Source of the DNA: Anaerolineales bacterium
GTDB lineage: Bacteria > Chloroflexota > Anaerolineae > Anaerolineales > Villigracilaceae
NCBI GenBank assembly: GCA_020634885.1
Contig: JACKAW010000008.1
Span: 1 to 64,000 of the forward strand
Direction of reading: 5' to 3'
DNA: 64,000 bases
The stretch's first letter is position 1. Each line of letters starts with the position of its first letter. This document shows, piece after piece, positions 49,568 through 58,733 of the stretch. The translations under genes were made by a program, and so were the position numbers. The notes under the pieces were generated by a model that was given only the letters and a program-made list of their open reading frames with translations, was not told where the DNA came from and did no database searches.

Positions 49568-50818
49568 ATGAAATCAGACCTCGATGCCATTATGCAAGAT
49601 CGCAAGTTGGATGCCTTTATTGTCTTCGGCAATGCCGAGAACAACCCGCCCATGTATTATCTGACCGGCGGCGGGCATGTCAGCCATGCCACTATCATTA
49701 AGAAGCGCGGCGAAGCGCCGGTGTATTTTTACAACGATATGGAGCGTGACGAAGCCGCCAAAAGCGGACTGAAGACCGTGCCCTTCAGCAAATACGATAT
49801 CAACGCACTGTTGAAACAAGCCGAAGGCAATGCTCTGCTTGCCAGTGCCATGCGTTACCAGCAAATGTTCGAAGAACTCGGCGTCACCAGCGGACGGGTG
49901 GGTGTGTATGGACATTACGATGTCAGCAGTATTTTTGGCACCTTGAACCACCTGCAAACGTTAATGCCCGCACTTGAGTTTGTTGGCGAAGCGCGCGAAG
50001 ACTCGATCTTCCTGCGAGCCATGGAAACCAAAGACGAGAACGAAGTGGAGCGTATTCGCAAGATGGGCAAGGTGACCACTGCCGTGGTGGCAAAGACCCG
50101 TGAATACCTTACCTCCTGCGATGTGCGCGAGGATGAAGTGCTCCTGAAGGAAGATGGTACTCCGCTTACGGTGGGGGACGTTCACTCGAAAATTCGTTTG
50201 TGGGTTTCAGAACATGGCGCAGAATTACCCTCTGGCTTTATCTTTGCCATCGGGCGTGATGCCGGTGTGCCGCATTCGGCTGGCAACCCAGCCGACCTGA
50301 TGCGCCTTGGTCAGACCATCGTCTTCGATATTTATCCCGCCGAAGCGGGCGGCGGCTATTACTACGACTTCACCCGCACATGGACTCTCGGCTACGCCAC
50401 GCCCGAAGCGCAGGCGTTATTTGACCAGGTAAAAGAAATTTACGACACCCTCAACGATAACTTTGACTTGAACGTGGCATTCAAAGATTACCAACGTATG
50501 ACCTGCGAGTTCTTTGAAGGCAAGGGGCACCAGACCCCGCTCAATACCAAGGCACCCATCGAAGGCTATGTCCATAGTTTGGGGCACGGCGTGGGATTGA
50601 ACATCCACGAACGCCCCTTTAGCGGATTTACCGCAGGCGACGATCAACGCCTCAAACCTGGGGTCATCATCACCTCGGAACCCGGCTTGTACTACCCCGA
50701 AAAAGGCATGGGCTTCCGCATTGAAGATACGCTCTGGGTGCGCCCCGATGGCGTGATGGAAAAACTGGCGGATTATCCGTATGATTTTGTGCTGCCTATG
50801 AAGAAGTGGAAAAAATAA
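49568..50818 (+). CDS. M24-family metallopeptidase (Xaa-Pro dipeptidase-like)
   Basis: 416 residues. The N-terminal creatinase-like domain runs to about 155. The C-terminal pita-bread domain has the five metal ligands: Asp in VFDIYPAEAGGGYYYDFTRTW (two Asp), His in SLGHGVGLNIHE, Glu in SEPGLYYPEKGMG and Glu in RIEDTLWV. It hydrolyses Xaa-Pro dipeptides or related substrates in the cytoplasm. The exact substrate is not predictable. Start ATG 49568 has AAAAAGGAAAAAC just after the inverted repeat. Confidence 0.9.
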   Translation: MKSDLDAIMQDRKLDAFIVFGNAENNPPMYYLTGGGHVSHATIIKKRGEAPVYFYNDMERDEAAKSGLKTVPFSKYDINALLKQAEGNALLASAMRYQQMFEELGVTSGRVGVYGHYDVSSIFGTLNHLQTLMPALEFVGEAREDSIFLRAMETKDENEVERIRKMGKVTTAVVAKTREYLTSCDVREDEVLLKEDGTPLTVGDVHSKIRLWVSEHGAELPSGFIFAIGRDAGVPHSAGNPADLMRLGQTIVFDIYPAEAGGGYYYDFTRTWTLGYATPEAQALFDQVKEIYDTLNDNFDLNVAFKDYQRMTCEFFEGKGHQTPLNTKAPIEGYVHSLGHGVGLNIHERPFSGFTAGDDQRLKPGVIITSEPGLYYPEKGMGFRIEDTLWVRPDGVMEKLADYPYDFVLPMKKWKK

Positions 50819-50857
50819 AGACAGCAGACTGCTGAAGATTAACCACAGTCAAACTCC

Positions 50858-51667
50858 ATGCTTCACCTCCAATCGCTCTCCCTGCGTCCATTCCTCGAAA
50901 GTGACGGTAATGACTTCCCGTTCACAGTTCCGGTGATTAAGTCTCTTTCAGAGATTCAGTTCAAATCGCCGATAACTTTTCTTGTGGGGGAGAACGGCTC
51001 GGGCAAATCTACTGTAATGGAGGCGTTGGCGTGCGCAGTTGAGTCGATTACGGTGGGCAGCGAAAGTGTGAAGACTGATAAAACACTTGCGCCCATTCGC
51101 CGGTTGGCAAAATATTTCAAACTCGCGTGGACGAAGCGCACCCGTAAAGGGTTCTTTATGCGAGCCGAAGATTTTTTCGGTTATGCCCATTCCATGCGGG
51201 CAACCCGCGAAGAGTTGGAAGAAGAACTCAAGAACGTAGACCGTGACTATCAAGGACGTTCCAAACTGGCGCAAGATCTGGCACGTTCGGCATACTCGGG
51301 TCAACTGGCGGCGATGAAGAACCGCTACGGTGAAAAAGACCTCGATAGTTATTCACATGGCGAAGCGTTTTTGAATTTATTCCAGTCGCGCTTCGTGCCC
51401 GGCGGCTTGTACCTGCTGGATGAACCCGAGGCGGCGCTGTCACCGTCCCGACAACTCAGCTTTCTGGTGGCACTCAAACAAATGGTCGAGAAAGAAGCGC
51501 AGTTTATTATCGCCACACATTCGCCGATCATCCTCGCTTTTCCAAACGCGCAGATTCTACAATTCCATGAAGGGGTGGTTCGTGAAGTGAAATATAATGA
51601 ATTGGAGCATGTCAATCTCACCCGCGATTTTCTTGCCAACCCCGAAGCTTTTTTGAGGCATTTATAA
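50858..51667 (+). CDS. AAA/ABC-type ATPase, SMC-like (AAA_23 family)
   Basis: 269 residues. Walker A GENGSGKST near residue 49, an ABC-type signature region SYSHGEAF, Walker B YLLDEPEAAL and the switch His in ATHSPI. A helical insertion (about 95-165: SMRATREELEEELKNVDRDYQ) replaces the long coiled coil of SMC and Rad50. Proteins of this kind work as soluble ATPases in DNA metabolism or defence; some are paired with a nuclease, which is absent here. Function is not assigned. Confidence 0.85.
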   Translation: MLHLQSLSLRPFLESDGNDFPFTVPVIKSLSEIQFKSPITFLVGENGSGKSTVMEALACAVESITVGSESVKTDKTLAPIRRLAKYFKLAWTKRTRKGFFMRAEDFFGYAHSMRATREELEEELKNVDRDYQGRSKLAQDLARSAYSGQLAAMKNRYGEKDLDSYSHGEAFLNLFQSRFVPGGLYLLDEPEAALSPSRQLSFLVALKQMVEKEAQFIIATHSPIILAFPNAQILQFHEGVVREVKYNELEHVNLTRDFLANPEAFLRHL

Positions 51668-51671
51668 CTTC

Positions 51672-51771
51672 CCGTCATTGCGAGGGCGATGCTCTTCGCC
51701 CGAAGCAATCTTATAAGTTAATCTTGAGATTGCTTCGCCACAAAGAACAAAAGCGTGGCTCGCAATGACGG
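51672..51771. mobile_element. 100-bp MITE-like element with 13-bp terminal inverted repeats
   Basis: CCGTCATTGCGAG (51672-51684) and CTCGCAATGACGG (51759-51771) are perfect inverted termini. Inner arms CGAAGCAATCT and AGATTGCTTCG are a second inverted pair. No coding frame is present. A shortened copy is at 41729-41806. Similar TTGCGAG palindromes occur in many bacterial genomes; the family name is not known to me. Confidence 0.7.
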
Positions 51772-51783
51772 ATACAGGAAACC

Positions 51784-52812
51784 ATGACCGAACTCAAACC
51801 CGCTCGAATCCTTGCTATCGAAACCTCTTGTGATGAAACCGCCTGCGCCATCCTCGAAAACGGACGCGCTTTGCTTTCTTCTGTGGTTGCTTCTCAAATG
51901 GAAATTCACGCCCGCTATGGCGGCGTTTTCCCTGAGGTGGCTTCGCGTCAGCATGTGCTGAGTATTATGCCTGTAGTGCAACAGGCATTGGCACAGGCGC
52001 ACCTGACCCTCAACGATATTGATGCCATCGCCGTCACACAGGGACCTGGTCTTGCCGGTTCGCTCATTGTGGGGGTGAACATGGCAAAAGGTATGGCGCT
52101 TGCACTTGATAAACCCCTGGTAGGGGTGAACCATTTAGAAGGGCATATCTATTCATCCTGGGTGTACGAAGCGGGAGATAAAGTTCCGCCTGAGCCGCAA
52201 TTTCCACTCATGGCGTTGCTCGTCTCAGGCGGGCATACCGAACTGAATTTGATGACAGACCATCTCTCCTATCAACGCCTTGGATCGACCCTTGACGATG
52301 CGGCAGGGGAGGCGTTTGATAAAGTGGCGCGCCTTTTGGAGTTGCCCTACCCGGGCGGACCGTCCATTCAGCAAGAGGCGGAAGAGGGAAACCCCGAGCG
52401 CTTCAACTTCCCCCGTGCCTGGCTCGATGGAACCTGGAACTTTTCCTTCAGTGGAGTAAAAACCTCGGTGCTGTACGAAGTGAACGACTTGAAAAAACGC
52501 AGCAGTAATATCCCTGTACAGGATTTGGCGGCTTCGTTTCAAAAAGCCGTGGTGGATGTGCTTTTCAAAAAGACGATGAACGCGGCTCGTGAATTCGGCG
52601 CAAAGGAAATTTTGGTGGCGGGCGGCGTTTCTGCCAACCGTGCGTTGCGTAAAGCCTTCAAAGCGCAGACTGAATTCCCCGTACACATTCCGCCGCTTTC
52701 ACTCTGTACCGATAATGCCGCCATGATCGGCGCGGCGGGCTACTTCCGTTATGCCTTGGGGTACGTCTCTGAGATGGATTTGGACGTTCTGCCCGCCTGG
52801 CCGCTTTCGTAG
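51784..52812 (+). CDS. tsaD: tRNA N6-threonylcarbamoyladenosine transferase TsaD
   Basis: 342 residues. Kae1/YgjD motifs: ILAIETSCDETACAIL, HARYGGVFPEVASRQH, AVTQGPGLAGSLIVG, the iron-binding NHLEGHIYS (HxEGH), LVSGGHTEL and DDAAGEAFDKVARLL. It transfers threonylcarbamoyl to A37 of ANN-decoding tRNAs with TsaB, TsaE and TsaC, none of which is adjacent. The TAG stop lies inside the 28-bp palindrome at 52809-52836. Confidence 0.96.
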   Translation: MTELKPARILAIETSCDETACAILENGRALLSSVVASQMEIHARYGGVFPEVASRQHVLSIMPVVQQALAQAHLTLNDIDAIAVTQGPGLAGSLIVGVNMAKGMALALDKPLVGVNHLEGHIYSSWVYEAGDKVPPEPQFPLMALLVSGGHTELNLMTDHLSYQRLGSTLDDAAGEAFDKVARLLELPYPGGPSIQQEAEEGNPERFNFPRAWLDGTWNFSFSGVKTSVLYEVNDLKKRSSNIPVQDLAASFQKAVVDVLFKKTMNAAREFGAKEILVAGGVSANRALRKAFKAQTEFPVHIPPLSLCTDNAAMIGAAGYFRYALGYVSEMDLDVLPAWPLS

Positions 52813-52836
52813 AATAAATCTATAGACTTGTTCTAC
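52809..52836. repeat. 28-bp palindrome, GTAGAACAAGTCTA family, copy 2
   Basis: Reads GTAGAATAAATCTATAGA at the left and TAGACTTGTTCTAC at the right; two bases in the left arm differ from the perfect copy at 58734. It contains the tsaD stop TAG (52810-52812). Confidence 0.8.
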
Positions 52837-52846
52837 TTAAAGACAA

Positions 52847-52881
52847 AACCCCCAGCTGCTTGCCCAAGCATTTTGGGGGTT
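52847..52881. terminator. terminator between tsaD and the HD-GYP gene
   Basis: AACCCCCA (52847-52854) pairs with TGGGGGTT (52874-52881), with an inner TGCTT/AAGCA stem. The T-rich tail is better on the minus strand. Confidence 0.7.
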
Positions 52882-52984
52882 CGTCATCAGGAGAATGCAT
52901 TTATTATTATATGCAGGCAGTTAAATGGTTCCTGAAATGTGATTAAGCAGACGATTAGAGAAAAGCAGAAAATAGGGGTTGTTT

Positions 52985-54175
52985 TTACTGAATACCTGTA
53001 GATTCTTCACTACTTACTTCTTTTAGAAATTCTTCTACGATCCTTGGGTCAAAGTGTTTTCCCGATTCTTTTTTGATATAGTCCAAAACCTTTTCCTTTT
53101 CCCATGCATCACGGTAGGGGCGTTTGAATGAAAGGGCGTCATAGACATCAATAATGGCAAAGATGCGGGCTTCCAGCGGAATTTCTTCACCTTTCAATCC
53201 ATGCGGGTAGCCGGTTCCATCCCATTTTTCATGGTGATATCGTGGAATGTTAAGCGCGGGCTGTAAATATTCGATGGGCTTCAATAGATCATAAGCAATT
53301 TGGGGGTGCAAACGCATAATTCGGGTTTCTTTTTCTGTCAGCGGACCCGGTTTTCGTAAAATATCATCGGGGATTCCCAATTTGCCAATATCATGCAGCA
53401 AGACACCCCGATGAATGTGAACTAACATTTCATCCTTAAACCCCATTTGGCGGGCAATACGCAGGGTTAAATCTGTCACCCTTTTGGTATGCCCTTCTGT
53501 TTCGCGATCTCGAATCTCCAGCGCACGCGACCAGCCTTCCAATGTTGTTTCATATGCGGCGTACATTTCCAGGTTCGAACGTTGAAGATCATCCAGAAGT
53601 TTATCTTTGTCTTGTTGTGCCTGCTCAAGCAGGTGTGCAGTTGCCCAGGTCATAAATGCCAGTGCGAACAAGGCAATGATCGCTGTAAGGTTGTATTCCC
53701 AAACATAGCCTTCCCAAAGGCTTGTACCGGTATACCCTGCCGCCACAAGCCCGGCATACCAAAAAGAGCTGGACGGTCGTAAAATAAAACTGGACATGCC
53801 AACCGGCAGCGCAAAGACAACCATCAGATATTCTATAAATCTTGAATCACTAAAAAATAATCCCCCCAGGATCGAAAACAAAATAGCCAAACGTGCCGTC
53901 AATACAATATATCCGCGCCGATTCATCACCCAAAATATGTGCAGCGGAATGAAAGCGGTCAGGTTTTGCCACATAAATATCCGATATTCCTCAGTGGGGT
54001 CAATGAGAAGAATGATCAGATTATTCAATGTTACATACACAAGCATTACCCAGCATAATCCAATAAAAAGCGCCAAAAGTTCGCCCTTGCGTTTTAATAT
54101 GGGATCATTTGTCTCAACTTTCATAAGAAGAGAAAACAAACCTTGCCAGGTAAATTTTTCTTTTTGGGTGTTCAT
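52985..54175 (-). CDS. HD-GYP domain protein, multi-span membrane sensor
   Basis: 396 residues. Residues about 30-185 form roughly six transmembrane helices (ELLALFIGLCWVMLVYVTLNNLIILL, LTAIIALFALAFMTWATAHL), followed by a coiled coil (AQQDKDKLLDDLQRSNLEM). The HD-GYP domain has HTKRVTDLTLRIA, LLHDIGKLGIPD and the GYP element WDGTGYPHGLKG. It probably hydrolyses c-di-GMP. There is no receiver domain. The metal-binding His and Asp are present, so activity is expected. Confidence 0.92.
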   Translation of the reverse strand: MNTQKEKFTWQGLFSLLMKVETNDPILKRKGELLALFIGLCWVMLVYVTLNNLIILLIDPTEEYRIFMWQNLTAFIPLHIFWVMNRRGYIVLTARLAILFSILGGLFFSDSRFIEYLMVVFALPVGMSSFILRPSSSFWYAGLVAAGYTGTSLWEGYVWEYNLTAIIALFALAFMTWATAHLLEQAQQDKDKLLDDLQRSNLEMYAAYETTLEGWSRALEIRDRETEGHTKRVTDLTLRIARQMGFKDEMLVHIHRGVLLHDIGKLGIPDDILRKPGPLTEKETRIMRLHPQIAYDLLKPIEYLQPALNIPRYHHEKWDGTGYPHGLKGEEIPLEARIFAIIDVYDALSFKRPYRDAWEKEKVLDYIKKESGKHFDPRIVEEFLKEVSSEESTGIQ

Positions 54176-54189
54176 AACATATTGGTGAT

Positions 54190-55038
54190 TTATGATGGAT
54201 GAAGACGGATTTCTAAAAGACGATTATGCCCAGCCAGATCTTTATGCAGATTGATGGTTGCATTTGAAAGTTTATCATATGCCAGGCTCAGCGCTTTCAT
54301 GCCCTGTGACGCTTCAATCTCGAACAGCATTAAGCTTCTTTGTGAGAGCCAGCGCGGGGCGATCTCTAAAAGGCTGCGATAGAGGTCCAGCCCATCTTCG
54401 CCGCCGTCGAGGGCAAGGGTGGGCTCACGTCCGTAAATGGGAAGTTCCTGCATGGTTTGGGTGGGGATGTAGGGCAGGTTTGCGCAGAGCAAATCTATAT
54501 TTGAATCAACTTCTTGCGGCAGTAAATTACACTGCACAAAACGGATGCGGTCTTGTACATTGAACTTGATTGAGTTCTTTTGGGCAACCTTGAGGGCGGC
54601 GGGTGAAATATCGGTGGCGAGGATTTTGGCATCTGGAACGTTCATGGCAATGGATGCGGCAATGATTCCGGAGCCTGTACCAATATCTGCCACGCTTCTT
54701 TTTAACGGGTTGGCTGAGAGCCACTTAATGGCTTTTTCTACCAGTAATTCTGTCTCTGGTCTCGGAATGAGCACATCGGGCGTGATGTCGAAATCCCTGC
54801 CGAAGAATTCCCAATGACCAAGGATGTAGGGCAGCGGCTCTCCCGCTTCGAGCCGTGAGAATGCCTGGTTCGCTGATTCAAGCATCGGCGCGGAAAGAGG
54901 CGCATCGAGGTGGGCGAGCAGCCAGGTGCGTGGACGTTCCAGCACATGTGCCAGCAGCACCTGCGCATCCAATTCCATTAGTTCATCTGGCAGTTTGTTG
55001 GTATGTTGATTTAGATAATCGCCAAGGGTTTGGGTCAT
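54190..55038 (-). CDS. prmC: release factor glutamine methyltransferase PrmC (HemK)
   Basis: 282 residues. The N-terminal helical domain (EAGEPLPYILGHWEFFGRDFDI) is characteristic of PrmC. The SAM-binding GTGSGIIAASIA and the active-site motif NLPYIPTQT (a Leu replaces the Pro of the usual NPPY) follow. It methylates the Gln of the GGQ motif in RF1 and RF2. It follows prfA, the gene for its substrate, across a terminator hairpin at 55051-55078. Confidence 0.93.
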   Translation of the reverse strand: MTQTLGDYLNQHTNKLPDELMELDAQVLLAHVLERPRTWLLAHLDAPLSAPMLESANQAFSRLEAGEPLPYILGHWEFFGRDFDITPDVLIPRPETELLVEKAIKWLSANPLKRSVADIGTGSGIIAASIAMNVPDAKILATDISPAALKVAQKNSIKFNVQDRIRFVQCNLLPQEVDSNIDLLCANLPYIPTQTMQELPIYGREPTLALDGGEDGLDLYRSLLEIAPRWLSQRSLMLFEIEASQGMKALSLAYDKLSNATINLHKDLAGHNRLLEIRLHPS

Positions 55039-55050
55039 GGATTTTTATAA

Positions 55051-55078
55051 AAAGGGCGCATGATACCATGCGCCCTTT
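55051..55078 (-). terminator. terminator between prfA and prmC
   Basis: AAAGGGCGCATG (55051-55062) and CATGCGCCCTTT (55067-55078), perfect 12-bp stem with an ATAC loop and a TTTTATAAAAAT tail on the minus strand. Confidence 0.85.
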
Positions 55079-55082
55079 CGTT

Positions 55083-56159
55083 TTATTCTTCGTCATCCAC
55101 GCCGGTGGCTGCGAGTTTACCGGCTTCGTCTCTGGTGGTGAGTTCGTCGATGAACCCTTCGATGTCGCCATCCATGACTCCTGCCAGGTTGTAGTTAGAC
55201 AAGCCGATGCGGTGGTCGGTGACGCGGCTTTGCGGGTAGTTGTAGGTGCGGATTTTTTCGGAGCGGTCTCCCGAGCCGACTTGTGAGCGGCGGTCTGCTT
55301 CCAACTCTGCCTGCCTTTTGGCTTCTTCAATTTCGTAAAGGCGCGCGCGCAAAATGGAGAGGGCGCGTAGTTTGTTTTGTAACTGCGAGCGTTCATCCTG
55401 ACAGGTGACGATCATGCCGGTGGGTTTGTGGTACAGGCGCACCGCTGTGGAGTTCTTTTGCACGTTCTGTCCGCCTGCGCCGGAGGAACGATAGACTTCG
55501 ATCTCGATGTCGGTTTCGGGGATGTCCACTTCCACTTCATCCACTTCTGCCATTACGATCACGGTGGCGGTGGAGGTGTGAATGCGCCCCTGTGATTCGG
55601 TGGCGGGTACGCGCTGTACGCGATGTACGCCCGACTCGTATTTGAGTCTGGAGAAGGCGCCTTTGCCTCGCACTTCAAAGATGACTTCTTTGTAGCCGCC
55701 CACGCCGATGGCATTTTCAGACATGATCTCGGTCTTCCATTTTTTATCGTCGGCGTAGCGGGTGTACATGCGGAAGAGGTCTGCGGCGAAGATGGCGGCT
55801 TCGTCGCCGCCTGCGCCCGCGCGAATTTCCACGATGACGTTTTTATCGTCACGCGGGTCTTTGGGGACGAGCAGTCCCTTGATGATCTTTTCGAGATTTT
55901 CGATCCTGGGTTCAAGGTCGGTAATATCGGCTTTTGCCAGGGCGATCAGTTCTGAGTCGTTTTCATTCTCAAGGATTTCGCGGGCTTCTTCAAGGCTTTT
56001 TACTGCCTGCCGGTATTCCTTTGCTCTTTCCATCAGGGGTTCAAGGCTGGTGCGCTCCTTGCTGATCTCTCCGGCGCGTTTGTAGTCGTTGCCAACTTCG
56101 AGCAGTTCCTGCCCCAGTTGTTCAAATTTTTCTTCAATGGCTTGTAATTTATCGAGCAT
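55083..56159 (-). CDS. prfA: peptide chain release factor 1
   Basis: 358 residues. The catalytic GGQ is in SSGAGGQNVQKNSTAVRL and the stop-codon recognition tripeptide of RF1 type is in RVQRVPATESQGR (PAT). It terminates translation at UAA and UAG. Start ATG 56159 has GAGGAAC. The TAG stops supplied by palindromes in this window would be read by this factor. Confidence 0.97.
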   Translation of the reverse strand: MLDKLQAIEEKFEQLGQELLEVGNDYKRAGEISKERTSLEPLMERAKEYRQAVKSLEEAREILENENDSELIALAKADITDLEPRIENLEKIIKGLLVPKDPRDDKNVIVEIRAGAGGDEAAIFAADLFRMYTRYADDKKWKTEIMSENAIGVGGYKEVIFEVRGKGAFSRLKYESGVHRVQRVPATESQGRIHTSTATVIVMAEVDEVEVDIPETDIEIEVYRSSGAGGQNVQKNSTAVRLYHKPTGMIVTCQDERSQLQNKLRALSILRARLYEIEEAKRQAELEADRRSQVGSGDRSEKIRTYNYPQSRVTDHRIGLSNYNLAGVMDGDIEGFIDELTTRDEAGKLAATGVDDEE

Positions 56160-56183
56160 GAGTTCCTCGTTTTGGTAGCGGGT

Positions 56184-56240
56184 GTAGGTCGGGCTATAAC
56201 CCCGACGATTTTAGATTGCCAGGCTGTAAACCTGACCTAC
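56184..56240. repeat. paired 23-nt hairpin element, GTAGGTC family, copy 3 (57 bp)
   Basis: Left unit 56184-56206 (GTAGGTCGGGCTATAACCCC then GAC) and right unit 56218-56240 (inverted, ending CCTGACCTAC). The stems differ from copies 1 and 2 at several positions but remain paired (GGG/CCC and AGG/CCT). It lies upstream of prfA. Confidence 0.85.
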
Positions 56241-56261
56241 AGTTTTATAAATTTGCACAAG

Positions 56262-56294
56262 AAAGCGCGGCACCGTATAAAGGCGCCGCGCTTT
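56262..56294 (-). terminator. hairpin after the small membrane protein gene
   Basis: AAAGCGCGGC (56262-56271) and GCCGCGCTTT (56285-56294). T-rich sequence after it is short, so termination is only probable. Confidence 0.55.
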
Positions 56295-56314
56295 GGATGG
56301 ATCTATTAACTACG

Positions 56315-56458
56315 CTAATAAGTGGTGACTGCGGAAAGTACCATGGAAATAATAAGCACAATGGCAAAGACCGCCAGCATCATTTGAGATGCTTTCTGGC
56401 GTTTTGCAACAGAGGCTTCGATGGATTTATTTTGTTTTTTAGGGGTTTTTCCAGCCAT
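56315..56458 (-). CDS. 47-residue single-span membrane protein
   Basis: ATG 56458 opens MAGKTPKKQNKSIEASVAKR, a basic N-terminus, followed by a hydrophobic helix MMLAVFAIVLIISMVLSAV. A longer frame to 56515 overlaps the receiver gene and lacks support. It lies between the CheY-like gene and prfA on the same strand. No family is recognised. Confidence 0.6.
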   Translation of the reverse strand: MAGKTPKKQNKSIEASVAKRQKASQMMLAVFAIVLIISMVLSAVTTY

Positions 56459-56474
56459 TTCAAATTTCTCACTT

Positions 56475-56849
56475 TTAGAGGGTTTCGTAAAAGGCTCGCG
56501 ACATTGCCTTTTCAAGTTCCTCGATTGTAACAGGTTTCATCACATACCCGTTTGCGCCGAGTTTCATGGCTTTATCCACCATGACATCGGCGGCTTCAGA
56601 GGAGAGCATGATTACCGGCAGGTTTTTCCATTCAGGGCGGCGGCGCAGAAACTCGAGCATGTCCAACCCGCTGACTTCCGGCATGTTAATATCCAACACG
56701 ATCAATTCAGGGCGTTTGCCCGCCAGCAATGCCTGTGCTGCCGGGCGCGGACCCAGAAAATGGGTGGGGTGATAATCAAGCAGTTTCAGCATTAAGCTGA
56801 CCGCATGTGCCATTTCTTCATCGTCGTCTATAACCCAAACTTCTTTCAT
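56475..56849 (-). CDS. single-domain response regulator (CheY-like)
   Basis: 124 residues, a bare receiver: acidic VIDDDEEMAH, phospho-Asp in IVLDINMPEVSG, MLSSEA and Lys in VMKPV. There is no output domain. Its start overlaps the uvrC stop by 4 nt, so it is translated with a DNA-repair gene, an odd pairing. Its partner kinase is unknown. Confidence 0.92.
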   Translation of the reverse strand: MKEVWVIDDDEEMAHAVSLMLKLLDYHPTHFLGPRPAAQALLAGKRPELIVLDINMPEVSGLDMLEFLRRRPEWKNLPVIMLSSEAADVMVDKAMKLGANGYVMKPVTIEELEKAMSRAFYETL

Positions 56850-58717
56850 TCCAAACTCGCCTTCACATTTTTTGCGGCAGATTCATTCATGCCTTTAACG
56901 TTCATAATGTCTTCGATACTTGCTTCCTTAATCTTATCCAGTGAACCGAAATGTTTCAAGAGCGCTTTTCGGCGGGTGGGACCAATACCGGGGATCGAAT
57001 CCAATTGAGAGGCAAGCCCCAGCTTGGTGCGTTTCTTGCGATGGGCAGTGATGCCAAATCGGTGTGCCTCATCACGGATGCGTTGCACGAGATAAAGTCC
57101 CTGTGAATGGCGGGGGAGCAGCAACGGCTCGCTTTTGTGTGGGAAGAAGATTTCCTCTTCCTGCTTTGCCAAACCCACCACGGGTACTTTATCGAACAGA
57201 TCAAACTCTTCAAGGACTTTGACAACACGGCTAAGCTGACCTTTACCGCCGTCAATGATGATAAGCTCTGGCAGGAAGGAGAACGACGCATCTTTCTTCG
57301 ACCCGACCTCTGCCTCTTTTTCCTGTGAGCTTTTCCAACGCTTGAAGCGGCGGGTGAGCATCTCTTCCATCGAAGCAAAATCATCAGGCTGCCCAATGCT
57401 CGTAGACTCGATGTTAAATCGGCGGTACAGGTTTTTGGCGGGTACACCCTGCTCAAACACCACCATTGCACCAACCGTTGCCACCCCTTGCGTATGACTG
57501 ACATCATAACATTCGATCCGGTTGGGCGGCGCGGATAAATTCATATACTGCTGTAGATCGGCGAGAGATTGTTCCTGCCGGTGGGCATCTGCCTGCCATT
57601 GCGCCCGCAACGCTTGCAAGGTTTCAGTGGCGTTCTCTGCCGCCATCTGCACCAGGTCTTTGGGTTGACCTTCATTTGGAACCATCAATTCCACTTTTTC
57701 GCCGCCTCGTTTCGAGCGCAGCCATTGCGCAATGATGATGCGTTCTTCAATTTCCTGCGGCAGCATCACCTGTTCGGGGATATTCGCCGCCTCGGTGTAG
57801 AACTGCTTCACAAATTCTGCCATTACTTGATTATCGGTCGTGTCTTCGGTCCCTTCGAGGATGAAGTATTCACGCCCGATCAATTTACCGCCGCGAATGA
57901 AGAAGATCTGCACGCAGGCTTCACCGTCCTCCCGCGCCATGGCGATCACATCTGAATCAGCGTGGTCTGCACCGAAAACGATCTTCTGCCTCTCGATGAT
58001 GGTTTGCATGGCTTTGAGTTGGTCACGCAGGGCGGCGGCTTTTTCAAAACGCATCTCCTCCGAAGCTTTTTGCATTTGACCTTGCAGCCGTTGAATGATG
58101 TCTTCGCTGTGTCCACTGAGAAAATCCATCAAGTCGGCGATCATGGCACGATAACCTTCTTGAGAAATTGCCCCAATACATGGAGCGGTACAGAGCTTAA
58201 TATCGTAATACAAGCACGCTCGTGGGTCGTTGCCGGTGATCTCACGGTCGCAAGTGAGGTAGGGGAAAATCTTACGCAGCACTTCCAAAGTTTGATACAC
58301 CGCCCACGCCGAGGTGTACGGACCAAAATAGCGTGAACCGTCTTCTTCCATTTGGCGGGTGACCGTCACTTTGGGGTACGGTTCATTCCAATGAATTTTG
58401 ATATAGGGATAGCGCTTATCGTCCTTCAAGCGGATGTTGTACTTGGGACGATGCTTCTTGATGAGGTTCATCTCAAGGATGAGCGCCTCAAGTTCTGACC
58501 CGACCACGATCCATTCGATGTTGGCAATATCACGTACCAGGCGGCGGGTCTTGTTATCGTGGCTTGAATCTGCGTGAAAATAGCTCCGCACACGGTTCTT
58601 CAGGTTGATCGCCTTGCCAATGTAAATGATCGTCCCCTCGGCATTGAAGAATTGATAGCAGCCTGGTTTGGTGGGTAATGTTGCAAGAATGCCTTGCAGC
58701 TTTTCAGAAACTTCCAT
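56846..58717 (-). CDS. uvrC: excinuclease ABC subunit UvrC
   Basis: 623 residues from ATG 58717 (an in-frame TTG at 58726 is also possible). The GIY-YIG domain (KPGCYQFFNAEGTIIYIGKAINLKNRVRSYF) makes the 3' incision. The UVR motif is in LQKASEEMRFEKAAALRDQL, the RNase H-like 5' nuclease is in RIECYDVSHTQGVATVGAMVVF and IIIDGGKGQLSRV, and the C-terminal HhH is QLDSIPGIGPTRRKALLKHFGS. It acts in nucleotide excision repair with UvrAB, which are not adjacent. Confidence 0.96.
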   Translation of the reverse strand: MEVSEKLQGILATLPTKPGCYQFFNAEGTIIYIGKAINLKNRVRSYFHADSSHDNKTRRLVRDIANIEWIVVGSELEALILEMNLIKKHRPKYNIRLKDDKRYPYIKIHWNEPYPKVTVTRQMEEDGSRYFGPYTSAWAVYQTLEVLRKIFPYLTCDREITGNDPRACLYYDIKLCTAPCIGAISQEGYRAMIADLMDFLSGHSEDIIQRLQGQMQKASEEMRFEKAAALRDQLKAMQTIIERQKIVFGADHADSDVIAMAREDGEACVQIFFIRGGKLIGREYFILEGTEDTTDNQVMAEFVKQFYTEAANIPEQVMLPQEIEERIIIAQWLRSKRGGEKVELMVPNEGQPKDLVQMAAENATETLQALRAQWQADAHRQEQSLADLQQYMNLSAPPNRIECYDVSHTQGVATVGAMVVFEQGVPAKNLYRRFNIESTSIGQPDDFASMEEMLTRRFKRWKSSQEKEAEVGSKKDASFSFLPELIIIDGGKGQLSRVVKVLEEFDLFDKVPVVGLAKQEEEIFFPHKSEPLLLPRHSQGLYLVQRIRDEAHRFGITAHRKKRTKLGLASQLDSIPGIGPTRRKALLKHFGSLDKIKEASIEDIMNVKGMNESAAKNVKASLE

Positions 58718-58733
58718 TGGCGGCAATTCTACC

